DNA from: AVCC01 sp041736255
GTDB lineage: Bacteria > Pseudomonadota > Gammaproteobacteria > Burkholderiales > Burkholderiaceae_D
Reading direction: 5' to 3'
DNA length: 64,000 nt
NCBI GenBank assembly: GCA_041736255.1
Contig: JBGSTZ010000031.1
Location: 1-64,000 of the forward strand
Shown here: positions 7,697 to 15,573 of the stretch, piece after piece
Position numbering within the stretch: the stretch's first letter is position 1
Layout: each line of letters starts with the position of its first letter
Translations under genes and position numbers: made by a program
Notes under the pieces: model-generated
The model's input: the letters and a program-made list of their open reading frames with translations, nothing else
Databases searched by the model: none
What the model was told of the DNA's origin: nothing

Positions 7697-9409
7697 TCAG
7701 GCGGTCTTCGATTCGTCCAGCTTGAGTTCTTCTTTCATCATTTCGCGCATCTTGAATTTCTGCACCTTGCCGGTAATGGTCATCGGAAACGCATCGACGA
7801 AGCGCATGTAACGCGGAATTTTGTAATGGGCGATCTGGCCATCGCAGAACGTGCGCAGTTCCGCGTCGTTTAGCTTCATGCCGGGGCGCAGCACGATCCA
7901 GGCGCACAATTCTTCGCCGTATTTTTCATCCGGCACGCCGACCACTTGCACGTCCTGAATTGCAGCATGGCGATACAAAAATTCTTCAATTTCGCGCGGG
8001 TAAATGTTTTCGCCACCGCGGATCACCATGTCCTTGATGCGGCCGACGATCTTGACATAGCCTTCTGCATCCATGGTGGCGAGGTCGCCAGTGTGCATCC
8101 AGCCGTCGGCGTCAATCGCCTCGCTGGTTGTTGCCGGATCACCCCAGTAACCGTGCATCACTGAATAGCCGCGGGTGCACAGTTCGCCGGTGACGCCGAC
8201 GGCCACGGTGTTTCCTGATTCAGGGTCGGTGATCTTGACTTCCAGATGCGGCTGCACCCGGCCGACTGTGGCAACGCGCTGCTCCAGCGGCGTATTGGCA
8301 TTGCTCTGGCAACTGACCGGACTGGTTTCGGTCATGCCGTAGGCAATCGTGACCTCAGCCATGTGCATGTCGCGCACCACGCGTTTCATCACTTCGATCG
8401 GGCACGGCGAGCCGGCCATGATGCCGGTGCGCAGCGTCGACAGATCGAATTCGGCAAAGCGCGGATGATCGAGCAGCGCGATGAACATGGTTGGTACCCC
8501 GTGCAGGCCGGTGCAGCGCTCGTTTTGCACCGCTTGCAGCACCGACAAAGGCTCAAAACCATCATTCGGATAGACGATGGTCGCGCCGTGCGTCAGGCAG
8601 GCCAGATTGCCCAGCACCATGCCGAAGCAGTGGTACAGCGGCACCGGAATGCACAGCCGGTCGGCGTCGGTCAGGTGCATCGCCTCACCGACGAAGAAGC
8701 CGTTGTTCAGGATATTGCGGTGCGTCAGCGTGGCGCCCTTGGGAAAACCGGTGGTGCCGCTGGTGAACTGGATGTTGATCGGGTCGCGCGCGTCGAGCGT
8801 GGCGGCGACTTGCGCCAGCCGCGCATCCTGGGCGTCACCGCGGGCGATGAAATCTTCAAAGCGCAGCATGCCAGAGACGTTTTGCTGACCGAGGTGGATC
8901 ACGGTTTTCAGGTCGGGCAGCCGCGCGCAATCGAGCGCGCCGGGTGCGCAGGTGGCCAGTTCCGGCGCCAGCGCCTGGATCATTTCGATATAGTTGCTGT
9001 GCTTGAATTCGGTCATCGTGATCAAGGCCTTGCAGCCGACCTTGTTGACCGAGTATTCCAGTTCCGCCAGCCGGTAAGCGGGATTGATGTTGACCAGCAC
9101 CACGCCGATATGGGCGGTGGCGAGCTGGGTCAATAGCCATTGTGCGTTGTTGTGCGACCAGATGCCGATGCGGTCGCCGCGTTGCAAGCCCAATTGCAGC
9201 AGCGCGCTGGCCAGGCGCCGGGATTCGTTCTGCAGTTCGCGATAGGTATAGCGGAGGTTCTGATGGCAGGAAACCAGCGCTTCGTGGTCTGGAACGCGCG
9301 CCACCATGTCATCAAAAAAATTGCCGATAGTCTGCTCGATCAGCACGCCGTCTTGCGCGCCCTGGTCATAGCTGGTGGTTAAATTCGTTAAGTTAGTTAA
9401 ATTCGTCAT
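7697..9409 (-). CDS. AMP-forming acyl-CoA synthetase
   Basis: A 570-residue member of the ANL adenylate-forming family. The P-loop is TSGTTGFPKG (216-225) and the C-terminal catalytic lysine is K548 in the motif GKVQK. It activates a carboxylic acid to its CoA thioester. In this setting short or branched-chain acids such as isovalerate are likely, but the substrate is inferred. The N-terminus has a threefold TNL repeat encoded by a 9-bp direct repeat, so annotated starts may vary. The gene is 10 bp downstream of ychJ. A LiuR-like palindrome inside ychJ (9576-9597) is placed to control it. Confidence 0.9.
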   Translation of the reverse strand: MTNLTNLTNLTTSYDQGAQDGVLIEQTIGNFFDDMVARVPDHEALVSCHQNLRYTYRELQNESRRLASALLQLGLQRGDRIGIWSHNNAQWLLTQLATAHIGVVLVNINPAYRLAELEYSVNKVGCKALITMTEFKHSNYIEMIQALAPELATCAPGALDCARLPDLKTVIHLGQQNVSGMLRFEDFIARGDAQDARLAQVAATLDARDPINIQFTSGTTGFPKGATLTHRNILNNGFFVGEAMHLTDADRLCIPVPLYHCFGMVLGNLACLTHGATIVYPNDGFEPLSVLQAVQNERCTGLHGVPTMFIALLDHPRFAEFDLSTLRTGIMAGSPCPIEVMKRVVRDMHMAEVTIAYGMTETSPVSCQSNANTPLEQRVATVGRVQPHLEVKITDPESGNTVAVGVTGELCTRGYSVMHGYWGDPATTSEAIDADGWMHTGDLATMDAEGYVKIVGRIKDMVIRGGENIYPREIEEFLYRHAAIQDVQVVGVPDEKYGEELCAWIVLRPGMKLNDAELRTFCDGQIAHYKIPRYMRFVDAFPMTITGKVQKFKMREMMKEELKLDESKTA

Positions 9410-9419
9410 TGCTGTTCAA

Positions 9420-9857
9420 TCACTCCGGAAAACTGCCATCAACATAAAACCAGCGTCCTTGCTCCCGCACGAAACGGCTAAGCTCGTGCAGGCGATGGGC
9501 GCGGCCACCGATCTTGTAACGCGCAACAAATTCCACGGTATCGGTATCTGCGCCGGCGTCACATTCTTCCACGTCTTGACGTTTACGTAAACGTAAAGGC
9601 GATTTTACCGTAAGTCCGAGCCAGGTCAAGCCCTCTTCACCATCGAACAATCCTGCGGCCGGCCGCGTGCTGTGATGCCAGGTCGCCAGCAGATACGCTT
9701 CGTCGCGCAACGTGTAGGCGCAATACCGCGAGCGCATCAGCGCCTCGGCAGTCGGCGGCAATTGTGCGCCAGTCAGGAACGGCGCGCAGCAAGCGGCAAA
9801 CGCAGCGCCGCCGCAAGGGCAGGCGTCGGTCTGGGTTACTCTGAGTCGCTGCGTCAC
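9420..9857 (-). CDS. ychJ: YchJ-family (UPF0225) protein with N-terminal Cys motif
   Basis: A 145-residue protein of the YchJ family. The N-terminal zinc-type motif is CPCGGAAFAACC, and the conserved stretch MRSRYCAYTLRDEAYLLATW follows. Its biochemical role is not established. I chose the GTG at 9857 because it overlaps the rhodanese stop as GTGA, a classic coupled start, and leaves only ten residues before the Cys motif. A longer in-frame reading upstream has no family support. The gene contains a 22-bp LiuR-like operator in its coding sequence and runs 10 bp short of the acyl-CoA synthetase gene. Confidence 0.85.
   Translation of the reverse strand: MTQRLRVTQTDACPCGGAAFAACCAPFLTGAQLPPTAEALMRSRYCAYTLRDEAYLLATWHHSTRPAAGLFDGEEGLTWLGLTVKSPLRLRKRQDVEECDAGADTDTVEFVARYKIGGRAHRLHELSRFVREQGRWFYVDGSFPE
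9576..9597 (-). promoter_or_regulatory. LiuR-type operator inside ychJ
   Basis: A near-palindrome with core GTTTACGTAAACG. It matches the two other LiuR-type sites at 17342 and 17911. On the minus strand a TTTACG half-site is followed after 17 bp by AAGAAT (9563-9568), the same spacing as in the thioesterase promoter. It lies 167 bp upstream of the acyl-CoA synthetase start. Confidence 0.65.
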
Positions 9858-10255
9858 TTGGGCTGTTTGCTTTCTTTGACGCCGGTCGGCGCGCCGGCAG
9901 CTTTCCACGCCGAAAAGCCGCCTTCGATGTGCGCCACCGACTCCAGGCCCATGTCTTTCACGGTCTTGGTGGTCAATGCGCTGCGCAAGCCGCCTGCGCA
10001 AAAGAAGATGAATTCTTTCGGCGTGCCAAAAATAGGCTTGTAGTAGGGCGAAGCCGGATCGACCCAGAATTCGATCATCCCGCGCGGCGCATGGAACGCG
10101 CCGGGAACGATGCCGTCGCGCTCCAGTTCGCGCACATCGCGGATGTCGACCAGTTGCACATTCGGATCGGCCAGTTTGGCTTGCACCTGCTGCACCGAGT
10201 ACGTCTTGATTTCCGACATGGCCTCGTCGACCATGTCCCGGTAACCTTTTTTCAT
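9854..10255 (-). CDS. Single-domain rhodanese-like sulfurtransferase
   Basis: A 133-residue rhodanese fold. The active-site loop is CAGGLRSA with Cys86, and the family hallmarks LVDIRD (about 35-40) and HIEGGFSAWK near the end are present. It probably transfers sulfane sulfur in the cytoplasm. I chose ATG 10255 because GGAG lies 8 bp upstream; a TTG 18 bp earlier is possible. Its stop overlaps the GTG start of ychJ. The upstream 114 bp is A+T-rich and likely holds the promoter. Physiological partners are unknown. Confidence 0.87.
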   Translation of the reverse strand: MKKGYRDMVDEAMSEIKTYSVQQVQAKLADPNVQLVDIRDVRELERDGIVPGAFHAPRGMIEFWVDPASPYYKPIFGTPKEFIFFCAGGLRSALTTKTVKDMGLESVAHIEGGFSAWKAAGAPTGVKESKQPK

Positions 10256-10387
10256 CGTGTCCGTCTCCGTCAAATATCGTTAATGTGCGGGGTATGACAT
10301 GAAACATGTGGCTATCCGCACGTTATTAATAGGGCTTTAAATATACACTTTATAGTATATTTTCGAATCCAAAGCCCGGGCAGCGCC

Positions 10388-10993
10388 TCATATGGTGCCG
10401 TTTTTCAGCAAGGCTTCGATCTGCTCGACCCGGTCAAAACCCCAGAACGCTTCGCCGTCGATGATCACGAACGGCGAGCCGAACACGCCGCGTGCCAGCG
10501 CCAGCTTGATTTCCGCTTTCAGCTGGTCACGGATCGGCGCGCTGTCCATGCCTGTGGCGAGCGCATGGGGATCGAGCCCGAGGTCGGTGCCGATCTGTAC
10601 TACGTTCATCGGTTCGCCGATATTCACGCCTTCGGCAAAATAGGCGGTGTAGACCGCCTTGGCAAACGCGACTGCACGCTCAATGCCGTGATGGTTATTT
10701 ACCCACAGCATCGCGCGTGCGGCGCCCTGAGTCGCCAGCGGGAAAGTGGCCGGCAACTTGAATGGGATGCCATGAAAGCGCGCGGTACGTTCGAAATCGT
10801 GCAGCGCGTAAGGGCCTTTCAACGGCATCATCGGCAAGGGCGTGCCGCCGGTGGTCTGGAACACCACGCCCAGCAGGATCGGATGCCATTCGACCTGGCG
10901 CCCGTATTTGGCCGCCAGCGCGTCAATCCGCATCGCTGCGAAATAGCCGTACGGAGAGGAAAAATCAAAATAAAAATCAATCGCTGACACCAT
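10388..10993 (-). CDS. 2-hydroxychromene-2-carboxylate isomerase family, DsbA fold
   Basis: 201 residues of the glutathione S-transferase kappa/HCCA isomerase group. It starts with IDFYFDFSSPYGYFA, where the serine pair (S12, S13) sits in place of the thioredoxin CxxC, and ends with FGSPFVIIDGEAFWGFDR, the cis-proline region. It probably catalyses a glutathione-dependent isomerisation. The start at ATG 10993 is supported by AGGAG 6 bp upstream and removes eleven doubtful residues. It follows the acyl-CoA dehydrogenase by 40 bp and may share its transcript. The substrate is unknown. Confidence 0.85.
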   Translation of the reverse strand: MVSAIDFYFDFSSPYGYFAAMRIDALAAKYGRQVEWHPILLGVVFQTTGGTPLPMMPLKGPYALHDFERTARFHGIPFKLPATFPLATQGAARAMLWVNNHHGIERAVAFAKAVYTAYFAEGVNIGEPMNVVQIGTDLGLDPHALATGMDSAPIRDQLKAEIKLALARGVFGSPFVIIDGEAFWGFDRVEQIEALLKNGTI

Positions 10994-11033
10994 GTGGCTC
11001 TCCTGATTTTGACGCACACCGCTCACAAAAGCC

Positions 11034-12164
11034 TTACGCCAGCGCGCGCGCGATCAATATTTTCTGAATGTCGCTGGTGCCTTCGTAAATCTGGCACACC
11101 CGCACGTCGCGATAAATTCGCTCGACCGGAAAGTCGCTCACATAACCATAACCGCCGTGGACCTGGATCGCGTCGGAACAGACTTTTTCCGCCATTTCGG
11201 ACGCGAACAGCTTGGCCATCGCCGCTTCTTTCAGGCACGGCAATCCGGCGTCCTTCATGCTCGCTGCGTGCTGGATCAACTGGCGCGCCGCTTCGATTTG
11301 AGTTGCCATGTCGGCCAGCCTGAATTGCACCGCCTGGTGATTGAAGATCGGCTGGCCGAAGCTTTCGCGATCTTTCGCATAGGTCAGCGCGGCCTCGAAT
11401 GCGGCGCGCGCCATGCCGACCGATTGCGAGGCGATGCCGATGCGGCCGCCTTCGAGGCCGGACAAGGCGATCTTGTAGCCCTGGCCCTCGGCCCCTATCA
11501 GATTTTCGCGCGGCACGCGGCAGTTCTCGAACAGGATTTGTGCGGTGTCCGACGAATGCTGGCCGAGCTTGTCTTCCAGGCTCGCCACGATGTAGCCGGG
11601 GGTGTCGGTCGGGACCCAGAATGCGCTGATGCCTTTTTTCCCTGCCGCCTTGTCGGTGACCGCCATCACGATCGCGACGTCCGCGTATTTGCCGCTGGTG
11701 ATGAATTGTTTGACGCCGTTGATCACGTAATGATCGCCATCGGGAGTAGCGGTAGTGCGCAAGGCAGAGGCGTCGCTGCCGGTATGCGGCTCGGTCAGGC
11801 AGAATGCGCCCAGCATCTCGCCCTTGGCCAGCGGCTTGAGGAATTGTTCTTTCTGTGCGTCGTTCGCATACATCATCGCGATCGAACAGACCGGGCAATT
11901 GTTGACCGAAATCACGGTCGAAGTGCCGCCGTCGCCAGCCGCGATTTCTTCGATTACCAGCGCCAGCGACTGGTAATCCAGGCCAGCGCCGCCCAGTTCT
12001 TCCGGCACCGCCACGCCGAAGGCGCCGAGCGCGGCCAGTTCTTTCAATTCTTCCTTCGGAAAGTGATGTTCCTTGTCCCAGCGCGCCGCGTTCGGCAGCA
12101 GGCGTTCTTGTGAAAATGCGCGCAATGCGTCGCGGATCATTTGGTGCTGTTCGGATAAGACCAT
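11034..12164 (-). CDS. Acyl-CoA dehydrogenase, short-chain type
   Basis: A 376-residue FAD enzyme that oxidises an acyl-CoA to the 2-enoyl-CoA and passes electrons to ETF. It shows the signature FCLTEPHTGSDA, and the catalytic glutamate E361 in YEGTSDIQ, the position used by short- and medium-chain dehydrogenases. This separates it from LiuA, which uses a different glutamate. The match is to the short-chain/branched-chain group, so butyryl-CoA or 2-methylacyl-CoA are likely substrates; the choice between them is inference. It follows the thiolase gene by 81 bp, with a small hairpin repeat between. Confidence 0.9.
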   Translation of the reverse strand: MVLSEQHQMIRDALRAFSQERLLPNAARWDKEHHFPKEELKELAALGAFGVAVPEELGGAGLDYQSLALVIEEIAAGDGGTSTVISVNNCPVCSIAMMYANDAQKEQFLKPLAKGEMLGAFCLTEPHTGSDASALRTTATPDGDHYVINGVKQFITSGKYADVAIVMAVTDKAAGKKGISAFWVPTDTPGYIVASLEDKLGQHSSDTAQILFENCRVPRENLIGAEGQGYKIALSGLEGGRIGIASQSVGMARAAFEAALTYAKDRESFGQPIFNHQAVQFRLADMATQIEAARQLIQHAASMKDAGLPCLKEAAMAKLFASEMAEKVCSDAIQVHGGYGYVSDFPVERIYRDVRVCQIYEGTSDIQKILIARALA

Positions 12165-12207
12165 GTCGGAAGCTGCCTTGTTAAATTATTGGAACGCTGT
12201 ATCGGTT

Positions 12208-12239
12208 TAGTAGCGCAGGCACGCAGGCCTGCGCTACTA
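12208..12239. repeat. GTAG hairpin repeat (family E)
   Basis: A 13-bp perfect inverted repeat TAGTAGCGCAGGC / GCCTGCGCTACTA with a 6-bp loop. It contains GTAG at 12210 and CTAC at its end. It sits just after the thiolase stop codon. Confidence 0.75.
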
Positions 12240-12245
12240 ACTTGC

Positions 12246-13427
12246 TTACGCCAGTTCGATCGCCACCGCAGTCGCTTCGCCGCCGCCGATGCACAGGCTG
12301 GCGACGCCGCGCTTGCCGCCGGTTTTTTTCAAGGCGCCGATCAGCGTGACGATGATGCGGGCGCCGGAAGCGCCGATCGGGTGGCCCAGCGCGCAGGCGC
12401 CGCCGTGGACGTTGACCTTGTCGCGCGGAATGCCGTGGTCTTTCATCGCCGCCATCGGCACCACCGCGAAGGCTTCATTGATCTCGAACAGATCGACTTC
12501 GGCGGTGCTCCAGCCGACTTTCTTGTACAGTTTTTCGATGGCGCCCACAGGTGCGGTGGCGAACGCGTTCGGCGCCTGCGAATGGGTGGCGTGCGCCAGC
12601 ATCCGTGCGATCACCGTGCAGCCGAGGCGCTTGGCGGTCGATTCGCGCATCATCACCAGTGCTGCAGCGCCGTCGTTGATCGACGATGACGAGGCGGCGG
12701 TGATGGTGCCGTCCTTCTTGAACGCCGGTTTCAGCGACGGGATTTTGTCGAGCTTGGCTTTCAATGGGCCTTCATCTTTTTCAACAACCACATCACCGCC
12801 GCGACCGGATACGGTGACCGGTGCGATTTCCCACTGGAAGGAGCCATCAGCGGTAGCAGCTTGTGCGCGTCGCACCGATTCCATCGCGAAGGTGTCCTGC
12901 TGTTCGCGGGTGAATTGATATTGCTCCGCGCATTCCTCGCCGAAAGTACCCATCGAGCGGCCTTTTTCGTAGGCGTCTTCCAGACCGTCGAGCATCATGT
13001 GATCAAGAATCGTGCCGTGGCCGATGCGGTAACCGCCGCGCGCTTTCGGGATCAGATACGGCGCGTTGGTCATTGACTCCATACCGCCGGCGACAATCAC
13101 TTCGTTGGTGCCGGCAGTGATGGTGTCGAACGCAAAAATCGCGGCTTGCATTGCCGAGCCGCACATCTTGGACATCGTCACTGCACCGGCTGACAGCGGC
13201 AAGCCGGCTTTGATCGAAGCCTGGCGCGCCGGTGCCTGGCCTTGTCCTGCCATCAGGCAGTTGCCGAAAAATACGTTTTCGACCAGTTCCGGATTGACGC
13301 CGGAACGCTCGACTGCCGCCTTGATGGCGACCGCGCCGAGTTCATTGGCGGAAACAGACGAAAAATCGCCCTGGAAAGCGCCCAACGGAGTCCGTGCTGC
13401 GCCGACGATTACGATAGGATCTTGCAT
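12246..13427 (-). CDS. atoB: Acetyl-CoA C-acetyltransferase (thiolase)
   Basis: A 393-residue thiolase. The nucleophile is C89 (SKMCGSAMQA), and the active-site H349 (GHPIGASG) and C379 (ASLCIGGG) are present, so all catalytic residues are in place. It interconverts acetoacetyl-CoA and two acetyl-CoA, which would finish the use of acetoacetate formed by the HMG-CoA lyase. It could also feed polyhydroxybutyrate synthesis, but no pha gene is in the window. The 213-bp upstream gap has a GTAG repeat and the 45-bp element shared with liuB. The symbol reflects family, not a proven role. Confidence 0.92.
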   Translation of the reverse strand: MQDPIVIVGAARTPLGAFQGDFSSVSANELGAVAIKAAVERSGVNPELVENVFFGNCLMAGQGQAPARQASIKAGLPLSAGAVTMSKMCGSAMQAAIFAFDTITAGTNEVIVAGGMESMTNAPYLIPKARGGYRIGHGTILDHMMLDGLEDAYEKGRSMGTFGEECAEQYQFTREQQDTFAMESVRRAQAATADGSFQWEIAPVTVSGRGGDVVVEKDEGPLKAKLDKIPSLKPAFKKDGTITAASSSSINDGAAALVMMRESTAKRLGCTVIARMLAHATHSQAPNAFATAPVGAIEKLYKKVGWSTAEVDLFEINEAFAVVPMAAMKDHGIPRDKVNVHGGACALGHPIGASGARIIVTLIGALKKTGGKRGVASLCIGGGEATAVAIELA

Positions 13428-13492
13428 ATCACACCTCTTTCAAAAGTACGTTTAAAAAATATTAAATACTACTGCATGGTATTTTTTAATTT

Positions 13493-13537
13493 CGCAATTA
13501 ATATATTAAGAAATATGCTTGTTTTTAGGCATACCCC
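13493..13537 (-). promoter_or_regulatory. 45-bp upstream element shared with liuB
   Basis: The minus-strand reading starts GGGGTATGCC and ends TTAATTGCG, at the same length and spacing as 7565-7609. It lies 65 bp before the thiolase start. A TATGC...GCATA dyad is visible within it. Confidence 0.5.
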
Positions 13538-13565
13538 ATATAAATCAAAATTTCAACATCGAGTT

Positions 13566-13628
13566 CCGTAGGATGGGTGCAACCCATCACGTAAGTTCGA
13601 TATGCGATGGGTTGCACCCATCCTACGG
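13566..13628. repeat. GTAG-headed palindromic repeat pair (family C variant)
   Basis: Perfect 23-bp inverted arms (13566-13588 and 13606-13628) with a 17-bp loop. Each arm is GTAG followed by the hairpin GATGGGT-GCA-ACCCATC. It is a base-substituted relative of the element at 7629-7692, placed directly after the aceK stop. Confidence 0.8.
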
Positions 13629-13640
13629 TCCTTTCCGATC

Positions 13641-15407
13641 TCATTTATACCGGTTAACGAACCGGCATCGCTGCGCATACGGAAAAATGTCGCTGTAATA
13701 GCCCGCCAGCAACTGGTCCTTGTAACCCTGCCACATGGCCGGATCGAAAAAATCGGGATGGTGCTGCAGAAAGTACTTGCGCACCCGCGCGTCGCCGAGC
13801 AGAAAGGTGCGATAGGTTTCCGGGAAAATATCGTGCGGGCCGACGTTGTACCAGGTTTCGCCGCTCATTTCCTCCTCTTCGTTGCGCGCTTCCGGCACCT
13901 TGCGGATCACGCAATCGGTCAGGTATTCGATTTCGTCGTAATCGTAAAACACCACGCGGCCGTGGCGCGTCACGCCAAAGTTCTTGAACAGCATGTCGCC
14001 GGGGAAGATGTCAGCCGAAATCAATTCCTTGATAGCATTGCCATATTCGATGATGCCGTGTTCGACCTGCGCATCGGTGCCTTGCTGCAACCAGATATTC
14101 AGCGGCGTCATGCGGCGCTCGATATAGCAATGCTTGATGAAGACTTCCTTGCCGATGATGTCTATCTGCGATGGCGCGTGCGTTTGCAATTCCCGGAGCA
14201 AGGCTGCATCCATGCGGCCGAGCGGGAATGCAACATTTGAAAACTCCAGCGTATCGGCCATGCGCCCACCGCGGTCATGTTCTTTCACCAGCTTGTATTT
14301 GGATTCGACCTTGGCGCGCGTGGTTTCTTTCGGTGGCGGGAAATAATCCTTGATCACCTTGAATACATACGGGAACGATGGCTGGGTAAATACCAGCATG
14401 ACCAAGCCCTTGATCCCGGGGGCTGTCACGAAGTCGTCGCTGGAATGCTTCAGGTGATGCAGATAATCGCGATAAAACAAATTCTTGCCATGTTTTTGCA
14501 AGCCCAGCGAGGTGTAGATTTCAGCCTTCGGTTTGCGCGGCATCAGCGTGCGCAAAAACTGCACGTAAGCCGAAGGAACTTCCATCTCCACCAGAAAATA
14601 TGCGTGCGTGTAGCTGAATACGATCGCCATGTCCTGCTCGTGAAACAGCGCGGTATCGATGCGCAGGCGGCCATCCGGGTCGTGCCGGATCGCCAGCGCC
14701 AGCGGGATCACGTTGTCGTCATTGATGATGCGCCCGATCACATACGCGGTCTTGTTGCGGTAGAACAATCCGTTAAGCACATGGATTTGGAAATTCTGCG
14801 CCGCTGCGGTGGGGCCGAATTCATCCTCGAACGCACGCACCACCCAGCCGGCATCGCGTTCCAGATCTTCGAACGGCGTTGTCATCGCACAATTGTTGAC
14901 GATGCGTTCGATGGTTTTGGCGAAGCCGTCCTGAGTCGGATAATAAGCGCGATAGGTCGGCTGGCTGGCTGGTTCATCATTCTCGATATACTCGGTGGCC
15001 ACCGCCGGATGCACAAAAATGAAATCGTTGTTGTAATACGAGCGGTGCATCATCCGGGTGAAGACCGAATTGTAAAAAGTCTCGGCCAGCTCCGGCCGGT
15101 GATAGCGCGTCAAGAGGCCAATGTAATGCAGCTTGACCTGCTGCCAGACTTCATCATCGAGGATGGCCGCGTCGTATTCGTCTTCCAGAATTTCCACTGC
15201 TTCTTTGACGCGGGCATCGTAGAACGCGATGCGGTCGCGCTGCAACTGGCGCAAGCCATGCCAATCCTGCGCCTCAAACCGCGCGCGCGCGGCCTGACTG
15301 GCGGCCTGGAACAGCCGGTAATGCTTGTCGAAGCCGTCCAGCATGGTGCGCGCCATGTCATAGCCGACTTGCGAGGATAAGAGTTTGGGAAAAGTCGATG
15401 CGTTCAT
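13641..15407 (-). CDS. aceK: Isocitrate dehydrogenase kinase/phosphatase
   Basis: 588 residues, the standard AceK length. It switches isocitrate dehydrogenase off and on by phosphorylation and so diverts isocitrate into the glyoxylate shunt, which is needed when growing on acetyl-CoA from leucine or fatty acids. The AceK-typical kinase-core segment VFYDYDEIEYLTDC and the terminal region with WYNVGPHDIFPE are clear. In enteric bacteria aceK follows aceBA. Here it stands among acyl-CoA genes with no aceA or aceB in view. The start is ATG 15407. It is flanked by a family D repeat upstream and a family C variant downstream. Confidence 0.96.
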   Translation of the reverse strand: MNASTFPKLLSSQVGYDMARTMLDGFDKHYRLFQAASQAARARFEAQDWHGLRQLQRDRIAFYDARVKEAVEILEDEYDAAILDDEVWQQVKLHYIGLLTRYHRPELAETFYNSVFTRMMHRSYYNNDFIFVHPAVATEYIENDEPASQPTYRAYYPTQDGFAKTIERIVNNCAMTTPFEDLERDAGWVVRAFEDEFGPTAAAQNFQIHVLNGLFYRNKTAYVIGRIINDDNVIPLALAIRHDPDGRLRIDTALFHEQDMAIVFSYTHAYFLVEMEVPSAYVQFLRTLMPRKPKAEIYTSLGLQKHGKNLFYRDYLHHLKHSSDDFVTAPGIKGLVMLVFTQPSFPYVFKVIKDYFPPPKETTRAKVESKYKLVKEHDRGGRMADTLEFSNVAFPLGRMDAALLRELQTHAPSQIDIIGKEVFIKHCYIERRMTPLNIWLQQGTDAQVEHGIIEYGNAIKELISADIFPGDMLFKNFGVTRHGRVVFYDYDEIEYLTDCVIRKVPEARNEEEEMSGETWYNVGPHDIFPETYRTFLLGDARVRKYFLQHHPDFFDPAMWQGYKDQLLAGYYSDIFPYAQRCRFVNRYK

Positions 15408-15485
15408 ATGTATTGGTCAGGTGCTGAAACTGCTACTAATTTAGCACTATTCGACGCCATGAATACCCACTGCAAACTTATGTTT

Positions 15486-15559
15486 TGTCCACGAAAGACG
15501 AGAAAAGCACGAAAAAGTGCATAACCTTAATACCTATTTTTTCGTGTTTTTCGTGGACA
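15486..15559. repeat. GTCCACGAA inverted repeat (family D, copy 2)
   Basis: The left arm begins TGTCCACGAAAGACGAGAAA and the right arm ends TTTTTCGTGGACA. It lies in the 166-bp gap between liuA and aceK. Confidence 0.75.
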
Positions 15560-15573
15560 GAATTTCTTTATGT

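Noticed and set aside
9420..10307. A 295-codon fusion covering the rhodanese and ychJ regions
   Set aside because: Only the last 145 codons match YchJ. The rest is an off-frame reading of the rhodanese gene.
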